From Streptomyces sp. BR123 (lineage in GTDB: Bacteria > Actinomycetota > Actinomycetes > Streptomycetales > Streptomycetaceae): DNA of 47,857 nucleotides. A program made the position numbers and the translations under genes. Under the pieces are notes generated by a model that was given only the letters and a program-made list of their open reading frames with translations, had not been told where the DNA came from and did no database searches. Of the stretch, positions 16,347-24,951 are shown piece after piece; the first letter of the stretch is position 1, and each line of letters begins with the position of its first letter. The stretch covers positions 1-47,857 of the forward strand of contig NZ_JACBGN010000022.1 in NCBI RefSeq assembly GCF_013401435.1. Reading direction: 5' to 3'.

Positions 16347-18758
16347 GTGACCATCGCGCCTTCCGCACCGCGCGCCGAGTCCGACCCGTCCGACAACGGA
16401 ACTGAGGGGGGCCCCGGGGCCGCGCTGCTGCGCACCCTCACCGAGCTGACCGCCGACCTTCCCGACACCGACCCGGGCCGGGTCGCCGCCGCCGCCCTGC
16501 GCGGCCGCAGCGCGACCGCCGACGAGGCCGAGCTGCGCGGGCTGGCCACCGAGGCCGCGGCCGGTCTGATCTCCGAGGACCCGGCGTACTCGCGGCTGGC
16601 GGCCCGGCTCCTGACGATCGCCGTCGCCGAGGAGGCCGCGGGCCAGGGCGCGACCTCCTTCTCCGCCTCGGTCGAGGTCGGCCACCGCGAGGGCCTGATC
16701 GCGGACCGCACCGCCGAGTTCGTGCGCACGCACGCGGCCCGGCTGGACGCGCTGGTCGAGCACACGCTCGCCGAGGGCGCCGACGACCGCTTCGGCTTCT
16801 TCGGCCTGCGCACCCTGCACAGCCGCTACCTGCTGCGCCACCCGATCACCCGCCAGGTCATCGAGACCCCGCAGCACTTCATGCTGCGCGTGGCCTGCGG
16901 CCTCGCCGAGAACGACAGCGTCGCGGCCGTCGAGGAAGTGGCCTCGCTGTACCGGCTGATGAGCCGCCTCGACTACCTGCCGTCCTCCCCCACGCTCTTC
17001 AACTCCGGTACCCGGCACCCGCAGATGTCCTCCTGCTACCTGCTGGACTCCCCGCTGGACGAGCTCGACTCGATCTACAGCCGCTACCACCAGGTCGCGC
17101 GCCTGTCGAAGCACGCCGGCGGCATCGGCCTGTCGTACTCCCGCATCCGCGCCCGCGGTTCGCTGATCCGCGGCACCAACGGCCACTCCAACGGCATCGT
17201 CCCGTTCCTGAAGACCCTCGACGCCTCCGTCGCCGCCGTGAACCAGGGCGGCCGCCGCAAGGGTGCCGCCGCCGTCTACCTGGAGACCTGGCACGCGGAC
17301 ATCGAGGAGTTCCTGGAGCTGCGCGACAACACCGGTGAGGACGCCCGGCGTACGCACAACCTGAACCTGGCGCACTGGATCCCGGACGAGTTCATGCGCC
17401 GCGTGAACTCCGACGGCGAGTGGTCGCTGTTCTCCCCGGCCGACGTGCCCGAGCTGGTCGACCTGTACGGCGACGAGTTCGACGCCGCCTACGTCAAGGC
17501 CGAGCAGGCGGGCCTGGCCAAGAAGACCATGCCGGCCCGCGAGCTGTACGGCCGCATGATGCGCACCCTCGCGCAGACCGGCCAGGGCTGGATGACCTTC
17601 AAGGACGCCTCCAACCGGACCGCGAACCAGACCGCCCTGCCGGGCACGGTCGTCCACTCCTCCAACCTGTGCACCGAGATCATCGAGGTCACCAACGACG
17701 GCGAGACGGCCGTCTGCAACCTCGGCTCGGTCAACCTGGGCGCCTTCGTGCTCGCCGAGACGGGCGAGATGGACTGGGAGCGCCTCGACGAGACGGTCCG
17801 GACCGCCGTGACCTTCCTCGACCGGGTCGTGGACATCAACTTCTACCCGACCGAGGAGGCCGGCCGCTCCAACGGCAAGTGGCGCCCGGTGGGCCTGGGC
17901 GCGATGGGCCTGCAGGACGTCTTCTTCAAGCTGCGCCTGCCCTTCGACTCCGCCGCGGCCAAGGCCCTCTCCACGAAGATCGCCGAGCGGATCATGCTGG
18001 CGGCCTACGAGGCCTCCGCCGACCTCGCCGAGAAGCACGGCACCCTCCCGGCCTGGGAGCAGACCCGTACCGCCCAGGGCGTGCTGCACCCCGACCACTA
18101 CGGTGTCGAGCTCACCTGGCCGGAGCGCTGGGACGCGCTGCGCGCCCGGATCGCGACGACCGGCATGCGCAACTCGCTGCTGCTGGCCATCGCGCCGACC
18201 GCGACGATCGCCTCGATCGCCGGCGTGTACGAGTGCATCGAGCCGCAGGTGTCCAACCTGTTCAAGCGCGAGACGCTGTCGGGCGAGTTCCTCCAGGTCA
18301 ACGGCTACCTGGTGGAGGACCTGAAGAAGCTCGGCGTGTGGGACGCCCAGACCCGCGAGGCGCTGCGCGACTCCTCCGGCTCGGTCCAGGGCTTCAGCTG
18401 GATCCCGGCCGAGGTCCGCGAGCTGTACCGCACGGCGTGGGAGATCCCGCAGCGCGGCCTGATCGACATGGCGGCGGCCCGTACGCCGTACCTGGACCAG
18501 TCGCAGTCGCTGAACCTCTTCATGGAGACGCCGACCATCGGCAAGCTGTCGTCGATGTACGCGTACGCCTGGAAGCAGGGTCTGAAGACCACGTACTACC
18601 TGCGCTCGCGCCCCGCGACGAGGATCGCGCGCGCCGCGTCCGGCACCGCCGTCCCGGCCGCCGTCCCGGCGACCGCCACGCCCCTCCCGCAGGCCCTCGA
18701 CGCCGAGGCGCTGGCCTGCTCCCTTGAGAACCCCGAGTCCTGCGAGGCCTGCCAGTAA
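16347..18758 (+). CDS. nrdA: Class Ia ribonucleotide reductase alpha subunit NrdA
   Basis: An 803-residue large subunit that reduces ribonucleoside diphosphates. Active-site cysteines are Cys 230 (SSCYLL), Cys 442 (NLCTE, with Asn 440 and Glu 444) and Cys 457 (AVCNLGS). The radical-transfer tyrosines are Tyr 750 and 751. The C-terminal shuttle cysteines are at 791, 799 and 802 (CEAC). The N-terminus is unusual: the VxKRDG start of the ATP-cone regulatory domain is missing and only a segment resembling its C-terminal half remains (about 28-95). The GTG at 16347 follows AGGGAG. It is controlled by the B12 riboswitch and overlaps nrdB by one base. Confidence 0.94.
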   Translation: MTIAPSAPRAESDPSDNGTEGGPGAALLRTLTELTADLPDTDPGRVAAAALRGRSATADEAELRGLATEAAAGLISEDPAYSRLAARLLTIAVAEEAAGQGATSFSASVEVGHREGLIADRTAEFVRTHAARLDALVEHTLAEGADDRFGFFGLRTLHSRYLLRHPITRQVIETPQHFMLRVACGLAENDSVAAVEEVASLYRLMSRLDYLPSSPTLFNSGTRHPQMSSCYLLDSPLDELDSIYSRYHQVARLSKHAGGIGLSYSRIRARGSLIRGTNGHSNGIVPFLKTLDASVAAVNQGGRRKGAAAVYLETWHADIEEFLELRDNTGEDARRTHNLNLAHWIPDEFMRRVNSDGEWSLFSPADVPELVDLYGDEFDAAYVKAEQAGLAKKTMPARELYGRMMRTLAQTGQGWMTFKDASNRTANQTALPGTVVHSSNLCTEIIEVTNDGETAVCNLGSVNLGAFVLAETGEMDWERLDETVRTAVTFLDRVVDINFYPTEEAGRSNGKWRPVGLGAMGLQDVFFKLRLPFDSAAAKALSTKIAERIMLAAYEASADLAEKHGTLPAWEQTRTAQGVLHPDHYGVELTWPERWDALRARIATTGMRNSLLLAIAPTATIASIAGVYECIEPQVSNLFKRETLSGEFLQVNGYLVEDLKKLGVWDAQTREALRDSSGSVQGFSWIPAEVRELYRTAWEIPQRGLIDMAAARTPYLDQSQSLNLFMETPTIGKLSSMYAYAWKQGLKTTYYLRSRPATRIARAASGTAVPAAVPATATPLPQALDAEALACSLENPESCEACQ

Positions 18759-19822
18759 TGCCCACCCGTCACCCGGCCACCACCCCTGATGGACGGCGCT
18801 CCGCGCCGGAAGCCACTGCCGACAAGAACCTCCTCGACCCGGGCTTCGAGCTGACGCTCCGCCCGATGCGCTACCCGGACTTCTACGAGCGCTACCGGGA
18901 CGCGATCAAGAACACGTGGACGGTGGAGGAGGTCGACCTCCACTCGGACGTGGCCGACCTGGCGAAGCTGACGCCCGCCGAGCAGCACATGATCGGCCGA
19001 CTGGTCGCGTTCTTCGCGACGGGCGACTCGATCGTGGCGAACAACCTGGTCCTGACGCTGTACAAGCACATCAACTCCCCGGAGGCGCGCCTGTACCTGT
19101 CGCGCCAGCTGTTCGAGGAGGCCGTGCACGTCCAGTTCTACCTGACGCTGCTGGACACCTACCTGCCCGATCCGGAGGACCGCGCCGCCGCGTTCGCCGC
19201 GGTCGAGAACATCCCGTCGATCCGGGAGAAGGCCCAGTTCTGCTTCAAGTGGATGGACTCGGTCGAAAAGATCGAGCGGCTGGAGACGAAGGCGGACCGG
19301 CGCCGCTTCCTGCTGAACCTGATCTGCTTCGCGGCGTGCATCGAGGGCCTGTTCTTCTACGGCGCCTTCGCGTACGTGTACTGGTTCCGGTCGCGCGGTC
19401 TGCTGCACGGCCTGGCCACCGGCACCAACTGGGTGTTCCGGGACGAGACCATGCACATGAACTTCGCGTTCGAGGTCGTGGACACGGTCCGCAAGGAGGA
19501 GCCCGAGCTCTTCGACGACGAGCTCCGGCAGCAGGTCACGGACATGCTGAAGGAAGCCGTCGAGGCGGAGCTGCAGTTCGGCCGCGACCTGTGCGGTGAC
19601 GGCCTGCCGGGCATGAACACCGAGTCGATGCGCGAGTACCTGGAGTGCGTCGCCGACCAGCGCCTGGTCCGTCTCGGCTTCCCGCCGGTGTACGGCTCCC
19701 AGAACCCGTTCTCCTTCATGGAGCTGCAGGGTGTCCAGGAGCTGACGAACTTCTTCGAGCGCCGCCCGTCGGCCTACCAGGTCGCCGTCGAGGGCACGGT
19801 CGACCTGGACGAGGACTTCTGA
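18758..19822 (+). CDS. nrdB: Class Ia ribonucleotide reductase beta subunit NrdB
   Basis: A 354-residue radical-generating subunit. Iron ligands include Asp 90, Glu 121 and His 124 in the first half and the DETMHMNF motif in the second. The radical Tyr is Tyr 128, four residues after His 124, so it is a tyrosyl-radical enzyme and not the Phe-containing class Ic. Its ATG shares a base with the nrdA TAA, so the two are coupled. In S. coelicolor a regulator gene, nrdS, follows nrdB; here a strong terminator follows instead and no nrdS-like gene is present. Confidence 0.95.
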   Translation: MPTRHPATTPDGRRSAPEATADKNLLDPGFELTLRPMRYPDFYERYRDAIKNTWTVEEVDLHSDVADLAKLTPAEQHMIGRLVAFFATGDSIVANNLVLTLYKHINSPEARLYLSRQLFEEAVHVQFYLTLLDTYLPDPEDRAAAFAAVENIPSIREKAQFCFKWMDSVEKIERLETKADRRRFLLNLICFAACIEGLFFYGAFAYVYWFRSRGLLHGLATGTNWVFRDETMHMNFAFEVVDTVRKEEPELFDDELRQQVTDMLKEAVEAELQFGRDLCGDGLPGMNTESMREYLECVADQRLVRLGFPPVYGSQNPFSFMELQGVQELTNFFERRPSAYQVAVEGTVDLDEDF

Positions 19823-19847
19823 GTCCGGTCGGCCCGTCCCGGTACGT

Positions 19848-19893
19848 GCGCGAGGGCCCCGGCAGCCGTGATCGGCTGCCGGGGCCCTCGCGC
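19848..19893 (+). terminator. Terminator after nrdB
   Basis: A perfect 21-bp stem (19848-19868 with 19873-19893) with a 4-base TGAT loop, followed by a short T pair. It lies 26 bases after the nrdB stop and is the longest perfect hairpin seen in the window. Confidence 0.85.
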
Positions 19894-19934
19894 GTTCCGT
19901 CGGGCGGAGCGGACCGCCTCCGTCCCGGGGCGCC

Positions 19935-20132
19935 TCAGTCCTGCGGGGGGTGCGGGCGCGGGACACGGCCCAGGCGCGGGCCGAGGCCGTACACGGGGTC
20001 GCCCGGCGGGTGCCTGCGCGCCTCGCGCAGCAGGCGGTCGACCACCCGCTCGTGCCGGAGGCCGACCAGGGCCGGGGCGAGTACCACGGCCATCATGGCC
20101 AGGACCGCCAGGCAGCCGAGGACGGTGTCCAT
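19935..20132 (-). CDS. Small membrane protein, unknown function
   Basis: A 65-residue reading frame with one N-terminal hydrophobic segment (LGCLAVLAMMAVVLAPALVGL) and a basic, proline-rich tail. A GGAGG lies upstream of the ATG but only about one base away, which is too close for an ideal ribosome binding site. I do not recognise a family. It lies 45 bases downstream of the deformylase stop codon in the same direction and could be cotranscribed. Confidence 0.5.
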   Translation of the reverse strand: MDTVLGCLAVLAMMAVVLAPALVGLRHERVVDRLLREARRHPPGDPVYGLGPRLGRVPRPHPPQD

Positions 20133-20177
20133 ACCTCCACTGTGGCCCCGGTCCGCGCGGACCGCGCGGCGGGCGGG

Positions 20178-20813
20178 CTACTCGTTCGGGACGGTCTCGT
20201 AGCGCGGGGTGCCCTCGGCCATCTGGCGCAGGGCGTCCTTGCGGTCCCGCTTCGAGAGCCGGTCGATGTACAGGTAGCCGTACAGGTGGTCGGTCTCGTG
20301 CTGGAGGCAGCGGGCGAAGTAGCCGGTGCCGCGCACCTTGATCGGGTTGCCCCGGGCGTCCTGGCCGGTGACCTCGGCGTAGTCCGGGCGGGCCAGCGCG
20401 GCGTACGCGGTCGGGACGGACAGGCAGCCCTCGTTGGAGTCGTCGAGGACGCGGGAGGCGGCCGGCAGCTCCACGAGCTTCGGGTTGACCACGACGCCGG
20501 TGTGGCGCACGCCCTCGTCGTCCGGGCAGTCGTAGACGAAGACCTTGGCATCGACGCCGATCTGGTTCGCGGCCAGGCCCACGCCCTCCGCGGCCCGCTG
20601 GCTGGCGAACATGTCGTCGATCAGCTGCGCCAGCTCGTCGCCGAACTCGGTGACGTCCTTGCACTCGCTGTGCAGCACCGGGTTGCCGACCACCGTGATG
20701 GGACGGGCGGTGCCGCGTTCGCGGTGGGCGAGCTCGCGCGCCGCACAGTCCTCGGTGTCCACGACGTAACCGTCGTCGTCCACCGCGATGACCTCGTTCT
20801 CCTGCTGCGCCAT
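20178..20813 (-). CDS. def: Peptide deformylase
   Basis: A 211-residue metalloenzyme that removes the formyl group from nascent N-terminal methionine. All three motifs are present: GVGLAANQ (77-84), EGCLSVP with metal ligand Cys 130, and QHETDH with ligands His 172 and His 176 and catalytic Glu 173. An acidic N-terminal extension of about 35 residues precedes the core domain. The ATG at 20813 has a purine-rich GGAAGG region upstream; the frame is open far upstream but that part lies over another gene. It follows the TPR gene after 65 bases. Confidence 0.93.
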   Translation of the reverse strand: MAQQENEVIAVDDDGYVVDTEDCAARELAHRERGTARPITVVGNPVLHSECKDVTEFGDELAQLIDDMFASQRAAEGVGLAANQIGVDAKVFVYDCPDDEGVRHTGVVVNPKLVELPAASRVLDDSNEGCLSVPTAYAALARPDYAEVTGQDARGNPIKVRGTGYFARCLQHETDHLYGYLYIDRLSKRDRKDALRQMAEGTPRYETVPNE

Positions 20814-20878
20814 GTCCGCCGTACGCCTTCCGTAAGTCCACCCGTTCACAATGTGCCGGTACAGCCTACGGTGCCCGC

Positions 20879-21868
20879 TCAGCAGACTTCTTCGAGATCC
20901 CGCCACTCCCGGGTGTCCGGGCTGTCGGCGACCCAGCCGTCGAGCAGCCCGCGGACCAGGCCGGCCGGTGCGGCGATGCCGCATTCGCGCTCGGGGACCC
21001 ACAGGGAGCCGGAGCCGGCCGTGCGGTGGCCCAGCGGGCCGGGGTGGCCGGGTTCGCTGTGGTCGTGGGGGTCCAGGTGCTCGCCGTCGCCCTCGCCGCT
21101 CGGCATGACGCTCTCCGAGCAGGTCCGGCACAGCAGCCGCACCGAGGAGGACCAGTCCTCGGCGGCGAAGCCCGCGTCCGAGGCGAGCTGCTCCAGGGCG
21201 TCCCTGTCGGCCTCGGTGGCGGCCTCCAGCAGCACCACCCAGGTCGGCACCGGGGACGGCGCCCACAGCTCGATCTCGTCGAAGACGGGGTAGGCGGGGC
21301 CGGCCGCGGTGACCCGCTCGCCGTTGGGCACCCCGTCGTGCAGGACGACCTCGCCCCAGCGCCGCCCGGAGGAGGGCAGCGGGATGGACAGCACCTCGAT
21401 GCGCGCCGGGTCCAGCCGGCGGCCCCAGACCACCTCGGCCTCGCCCTCCGGGGACAGCCGGACGGCGGCGCTGCCGAGTTCCATGCCGACGGGTTCGCCG
21501 CCCTTGCCGTGCGGGTCCCCGGGAACCTTCAGCCCGTACGCCTGCCAGGCGCGCCGGGCCAGCGGCCAGTCCTGCAGCGCGGTCGCGGCGATGCCGACGT
21601 TCCACCAGTCCGGGGCGCCGGTCTCGCGGTCCAGCAGGGCCACGGCCCGCAGCCCGGCGGCCCGCGCCTGCTCCCAGTCGTGCCGGAACTTGTGCAGCAG
21701 GGCCAGGTTGAACCAGGACTCCGACAGCCAGGGCTCCAGGTCGGCGGCCCTGGTCAGCAGCGCACCCGCGTCCTCGTACCGGCCGTCGCCGATCAGCGTG
21801 AACGCGCGGTCGGTGGCCTGCCGCCACGAGGCGGAGGGCCTATGCCGTACCTTCCCGAAGATCCTCAC
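20879..21868 (-). CDS. Tetratricopeptide-repeat protein, unknown function
   Basis: A 329-residue protein. The first 130 or so residues contain TPR-like helix pairs ([40 protein letters not shown]). The middle has beta strands around [20 protein letters not shown]. The C-terminal part holds CRTC, a His/Asp-rich stretch ([14 protein letters not shown]) and another Cys (RECG), possibly a metal site. No signal peptide is visible. It starts with GTG at 21868 behind CGGGAA. The neighbour def lies downstream in the same direction. I do not know its function. Confidence 0.75.
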   Translation of the reverse strand: MRIFGKVRHRPSASWRQATDRAFTLIGDGRYEDAGALLTRAADLEPWLSESWFNLALLHKFRHDWEQARAAGLRAVALLDRETGAPDWWNVGIAATALQDWPLARRAWQAYGLKVPGDPHGKGGEPVGMELGSAAVRLSPEGEAEVVWGRRLDPARIEVLSIPLPSSGRRWGEVVLHDGVPNGERVTAAGPAYPVFDEIELWAPSPVPTWVVLLEAATEADRDALEQLASDAGFAAEDWSSSVRLLCRTCSESVMPSGEGDGEHLDPHDHSEPGHPGPLGHRTAGSGSLWVPERECGIAAPAGLVRGLLDGWVADSPDTREWRDLEEVC

Positions 21869-22087
21869 GATTCCCGCCTGCTTGGGGGCCCCCAGCGGTG
21901 GCTGGGGGACAACGGTGCAGCCTTGCGGACACCCTCACGGACGCTCCTACTGGCATCCAACCATGCCCACTCGGACGGCCGCTCATTACCCATGGGTTAC
22001 CCAGGCGGGAGCGGGTCAACTCTGTCACGTCCCTCGGGTACCGGGGACCCCGTCGGGCGTGCCCTGTACCCGGCCGCCCACAGGCCG

Positions 22088-22141
22088 ACGCCCCCGGGGA
22101 CCGGCTCCTCCGGGTGAACGAAGGGCCTTCCCCGGGGGCGT
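22088..22141 (-). terminator. Hairpin downstream of rsrA
   Basis: A perfect 13-bp stem (22088-22100 with 22129-22141) with a 28-base loop, lying 23 bases past the rsrA stop codon. It is the likely end of the sigR-rsrA transcript. The rest of 21869-22164 shows only a short GC-rich inverted repeat near 21893-21916 and no gene. Confidence 0.55.
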
Positions 22142-22164
22142 GGTCGTCCTCGGTCGCCGTCCTG

Positions 22165-22467
22165 TCAGCCGGCGGCGGGATCGGCGGTGACGTCGTGGTC
22201 GGGCACCGCCTGTCCCGAGCGGATCAGCTCGATCCGCCCCATCACCTTGGAGCGCAGGTCGCTCGGGACGTCGTCCGAGCCGCAGCAGCGCTTCACCAGC
22301 TTCTTCACGGCCTGCTCCAGGCCGTACTTCTCAAGACAGGGGTTGCACTCGCCGAAGTGCGTCTCGAACTTCGTGCAGTCGCTGTCCGGCATCTCGTGGT
22401 CCAGGAACTCATAGAGGTGGTCAAGCACCTCCGAGCACTCCGTCTCGTGCGGCTCTCCGCAGCTCAT
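22165..22467 (-). CDS. rsrA: Redox-sensing zinc anti-sigma factor RsrA
   Basis: A 100-residue ZAS-family anti-sigma factor that holds sigma-R inactive in reducing conditions and releases it on disulfide stress. The HxxxCxxC motif is HFGECNPC with His 37, Cys 41 and Cys 44. Together with Cys 11 these are the exact positions of the zinc ligands and redox cysteines of S. coelicolor RsrA. Cys 3, 31, 61 and 62 are also kept. The gene start overlaps the sigR stop codon by 4 bases, which couples sigma and anti-sigma translation. Confidence 0.95.
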   Translation of the reverse strand: MSCGEPHETECSEVLDHLYEFLDHEMPDSDCTKFETHFGECNPCLEKYGLEQAVKKLVKRCCGSDDVPSDLRSKVMGRIELIRSGQAVPDHDVTADPAAG

Positions 22468-23273
22468 GAGCCCGAGCCTTTCAGGTCGTTCGACTCTCCC
22501 GCTCCCGCCGGGACCAGCCCGCGCTCACGGGCGTAGTCCTCCAGCAGGCCGCGGAGTTGACGGCGGCCACGGTGCAGTCGCGACATGACCGTACCGATGG
22601 GTGTACCCATGATGTCCGCGATCTCCTTGTACGCAAAGCCCTCTACGTCGGCAAGATAGACCGCGATGCGGAACTCCTCCGGAATGGCCTGAAGGGCTTC
22701 CTTCACGTCGGAATCGGGCAGGTGGTCGAGCGCCTGCGACTCGGCGGAACGGAGTCCCGTCGACATGTGCGACTCGGCGCGCGCCAGCTGCCAGTCCTCG
22801 ATCTCCTCCGCTGCGCTGCGCTGCGGCTCGCGCTGCTTCTTGCGGTAGGAGTTGATGAAGGTGTTGGTCAGAATGCGGTAGAGCCACGCCTTGAGGTTGG
22901 TGCCCTCGCGGAACTGGTGGAAGGACGCGTACGCCTTGGCATACGTCTCCTGGACCAGGTCCTCGGCGTCGGCCGGATTGCGCGTCATGCGCAGCGCGGC
23001 CGAGTACATCTGGTCGAGGTAACCGAGGGCGTCCCGCTCGAAGCGCGCGTTGCGCTCGGCGGTCGTCTCCTCCGCGTGGCCTTCCTCGGTCCCAGCGACA
23101 GGACCCACCTCCTCCGACTGCGCGACGGCTCCGAAATCGGACCCGCTCGAATCGGAGAATAGTCGACCGTCCCGGCCGTCCGCCGCCCGGAGCGGGCTGC
23201 GCTTGGGCGCGGGGAGGACCGTCCATTCCAGACCGGCAGCCTGCGGACGGTCCTGGCCGATGACCTGGGTCAT
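22464..23273 (-). CDS. sigR: ECF sigma factor SigR, with long (sigma-R') and short starts
   Basis: A sigma-70 family factor for the thiol-oxidative stress response. Region 2 ([22 protein letters not shown] and [13 protein letters not shown] helices) and region 4 ([23 protein letters not shown]) are clear. There are two usable starts. ATG 23273 with a GAGGGAG ribosome binding site gives 269 residues; GTG 23108 with GGAGGAG gives 214. The difference is exactly 55 residues, the same extension as in S. coelicolor, where the long form is unstable and made from the autoregulated promoter. A GGGAAT-N18-GTTG promoter lies upstream. The annotation here uses the long form. Confidence 0.94.
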   Translation of the reverse strand: MTQVIGQDRPQAAGLEWTVLPAPKRSPLRAADGRDGRLFSDSSGSDFGAVAQSEEVGPVAGTEEGHAEETTAERNARFERDALGYLDQMYSAALRMTRNPADAEDLVQETYAKAYASFHQFREGTNLKAWLYRILTNTFINSYRKKQREPQRSAAEEIEDWQLARAESHMSTGLRSAESQALDHLPDSDVKEALQAIPEEFRIAVYLADVEGFAYKEIADIMGTPIGTVMSRLHRGRRQLRGLLEDYARERGLVPAGAGESNDLKGSGS

Positions 23274-23320
23274 GCGCTCCCTCTCCTCCGACGAGTTCCC
23301 GTGCGTTCCGACATCCGGCA

Positions 23321-23348
23321 CAACAGAAGCGTCGTGCCGCGCATTCCC
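23321..23348 (-). promoter_or_regulatory. Sigma-R-dependent autoregulatory promoter of sigR
   Basis: On the minus strand, GGGAAT (23348-23343) is followed by 18 bases and GTTG (23324-23321), a perfect match to the sigma-R consensus GGAAT-N18-GTT. Transcription would start near 23315, about 40 bases upstream of the long sigR start codon, so this promoter makes the long sigma-R' form. Confidence 0.85.
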
Positions 23349-23399
23349 GAGGGGGCACGTACGGTCGCGGTCTGTGTCAGGTCGCACAGCGGGCGGGCT

Positions 23400-24056
23400 T
23401 CAGCGGGGCAGTGCCTCCAGCCAGGCGGCGACGGCCTCGGCGATCACCGCGAGGGCCTCTTCCTGCGTCACGTCCGCCTTCTTCGGCACGGCGAAGCCGT
23501 GGTCGCCGTGCGCCACCTCGACGATCCCGTACGGCTCTGGCCCGGCCGGCGGCGGGAACTCCTGCGGGCGCCCGAACGGGTCCCGGCCGCCCTGGACCAC
23601 GAGGGTGGGCAGCCCGGCTCCGGTCAGCTCCCCGGCCCGGGACCTCTCGGGCCTGCCCGGCGGGTGCAGGGGGAACGCCAGCGCCAGCACCCCGGCCGCG
23701 CCCAGTGCGGCGCCGGTCCGGCAGGCCACCCGGGCCCCGGCGCTGCGGCCGCCCGCCACCACGGGCAGTCCGGGCCGCTCCAGGGCCGGCCACAGCCCGT
23801 GCCAGCCCTCGTCGAGCACCTTGGGTGCGGCGGCCACCTTCTTGCCGGCGACCCGCCAGGGCTGCTCGACCAGGGCCACGGTGGTCCCGCGGGCGGGCAG
23901 GGCGGCGGCCAGCGCCTGCAGGTCGCGCGCCTCGATGCCGCCGCCCGCCCCGTGGCCGAGTGCCAGGACGAGCCGGGCCCCGGGCGCGGTGTGCCAGGTG
24001 ATGCGGGCCTCGCCCGCCGGGGTGGGGACGCTCTCGGTGCGCGTACGCGTGGTCAT
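23400..24056 (-). CDS. Alpha/beta hydrolase of the KANL3/Tex30 type
   Basis: A 218-residue alpha/beta hydrolase. The nucleophile elbow is GGRSAGAR with Ser 105, the acid is Asp 159 (GGRDPFG) and the base His 186 (HGDHGF). The oxyanion strand is LALGHGAGGG. The family includes dienelactone-hydrolase-like enzymes of unknown substrate. The ATG at 24056 gives the conserved start of the domain. It lies upstream of sigR in the same direction, but the sigR promoter stands between them, so it need not be in the operon. Confidence 0.8.
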   Translation of the reverse strand: MTTRTRTESVPTPAGEARITWHTAPGARLVLALGHGAGGGIEARDLQALAAALPARGTTVALVEQPWRVAGKKVAAAPKVLDEGWHGLWPALERPGLPVVAGGRSAGARVACRTGAALGAAGVLALAFPLHPPGRPERSRAGELTGAGLPTLVVQGGRDPFGRPQEFPPPAGPEPYGIVEVAHGDHGFAVPKKADVTQEEALAVIAEAVAAWLEALPR

Positions 24057-24141
24057 GCCCCCATCCTGCCCGCCGCCGGGGTGGTGGCGCGGGGAACTGC
24101 GCGACCAGCCCCCAGCGGGCCCGCAGGCGACCGCCGGCCCA

Positions 24142-24618
24142 TCACAGCACTCCCGCGAAGCGCTCAGGCGGGACAAGGCTAAGAGCTGCGCGGAAGACGA
24201 GTTGCACGTTCACCGAGCGCCGGTAGTTCTTGGAGCACTTCGTCTGCGACTGGTCCTCGACGGGGATGAGGGTGCCGTCCACGACCCACAGGTCCGAGCG
24301 GGACCCGTCGGGCGGTTCGAGGAGTCCGGCGACGAGGGTCGTCAGTCGGTCGATGATGCGGTGCACGGTGGCAGCGCCGACACCGAAGAGGTCGGCGAGC
24401 TGGCGGTGCGTGAGGTCGGTGCGCCATGCGATGGCGGCCGGCAGGACGTGGTTGTCCAGCAGGAGCGTCCACGGCCGCCCGCGCCGGGTCTCGGAGGGAG
24501 GAGGGCGGCGACGCGGGCGACCAGGACGAGGAACGCCTTGCCGGGGGGCGGTCCAGTGCAGCAGCGAGCGGGGCCGCAGGTTGGCGACGTTGATCTTCGA
24601 CACGGACGGACGCAACAA
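24142..24618 (-). pseudogene. Truncated transposase (IS5-like, DDE_Tnp_4 type)
   Basis: A 158-residue frame that matches the N-terminal half of IS5-type transposases. It has a helix-turn-helix region (LTHRQLADLFGVGAATVHR) followed by the start of the DDE domain with the first catalytic Asp (WVVDGTLIPVEDQ). After NVQLVF the family sequence is replaced by an unrelated tail (RAALSLVPPERFAGVL), so the other two catalytic residues are missing. A start near 24618 is only a guess. I could not find terminal inverted repeats or target duplications. Confidence 0.75.
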
Positions 24619-24657
24619 CCCACGGGGTCGCCTACTTCCCGTCCGAGAAAAGGTCGG

Positions 24658-24948
24658 TTAATCCCCCCGTTTCGGGTGCGCTGCTCGCCAGGCGTCGAGC
24701 CGGTCGACCGGCCACAGTGGGGTGCGGCCGACGTACACGGCCTTGGGGAAGTCGTCGCGGCTGGAGTTGAGGTTGTAGACGTGCTGGACGGTCACCTTGA
24801 GCCGGGCCGCTGCCTGACGGGCATCTTCGAAACCAGGAATAACCGAGCAACCCCGGATGAGCCGCGCCCCGTGCGCGACCACGCCGGAACGCCCGTTCCC
24901 CGCCCCGCGTGCAGTCCACAGCTCACCCTCTGGTGAATTGCGGATCAA
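24658..24948 (-). CDS. Helix-turn-helix (excisionase/AlpA-like) protein
   Basis: A frame of up to 96 residues. The last 55 carry a MerR/excisionase-like domain: ARQAAARLKVTVQHVYNLNS, then a wing with FPKAVYVGRTPLWPVDRLDAW. This is the usual form of actinobacterial excisionases and small regulators of integrative elements. The N-terminal 38 residues look non-coding, and the first codon of the frame is TTG, so the true start is uncertain. It lies next to the transposase fragment and is likely part of the same scar. No integrase is nearby. Confidence 0.5.
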   Translation of the reverse strand: MIRNSPEGELWTARGAGNGRSGVVAHGARLIRGCSVIPGFEDARQAAARLKVTVQHVYNLNSSRDDFPKAVYVGRTPLWPVDRLDAWRAAHPKRGD

Positions 24949-24951
24949 GTC

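Larger units (their letters stand above)
24142..24948. mobile_element. Degraded mobile-element scar
   Basis: This stretch contains a transposase fragment and an excisionase-like gene, inserted between two otherwise conserved core blocks (sigR/rsrA/hydrolase and SRAP/M50/aroA). Boundaries are those of the two frames; real ends could not be identified. Confidence 0.55.
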
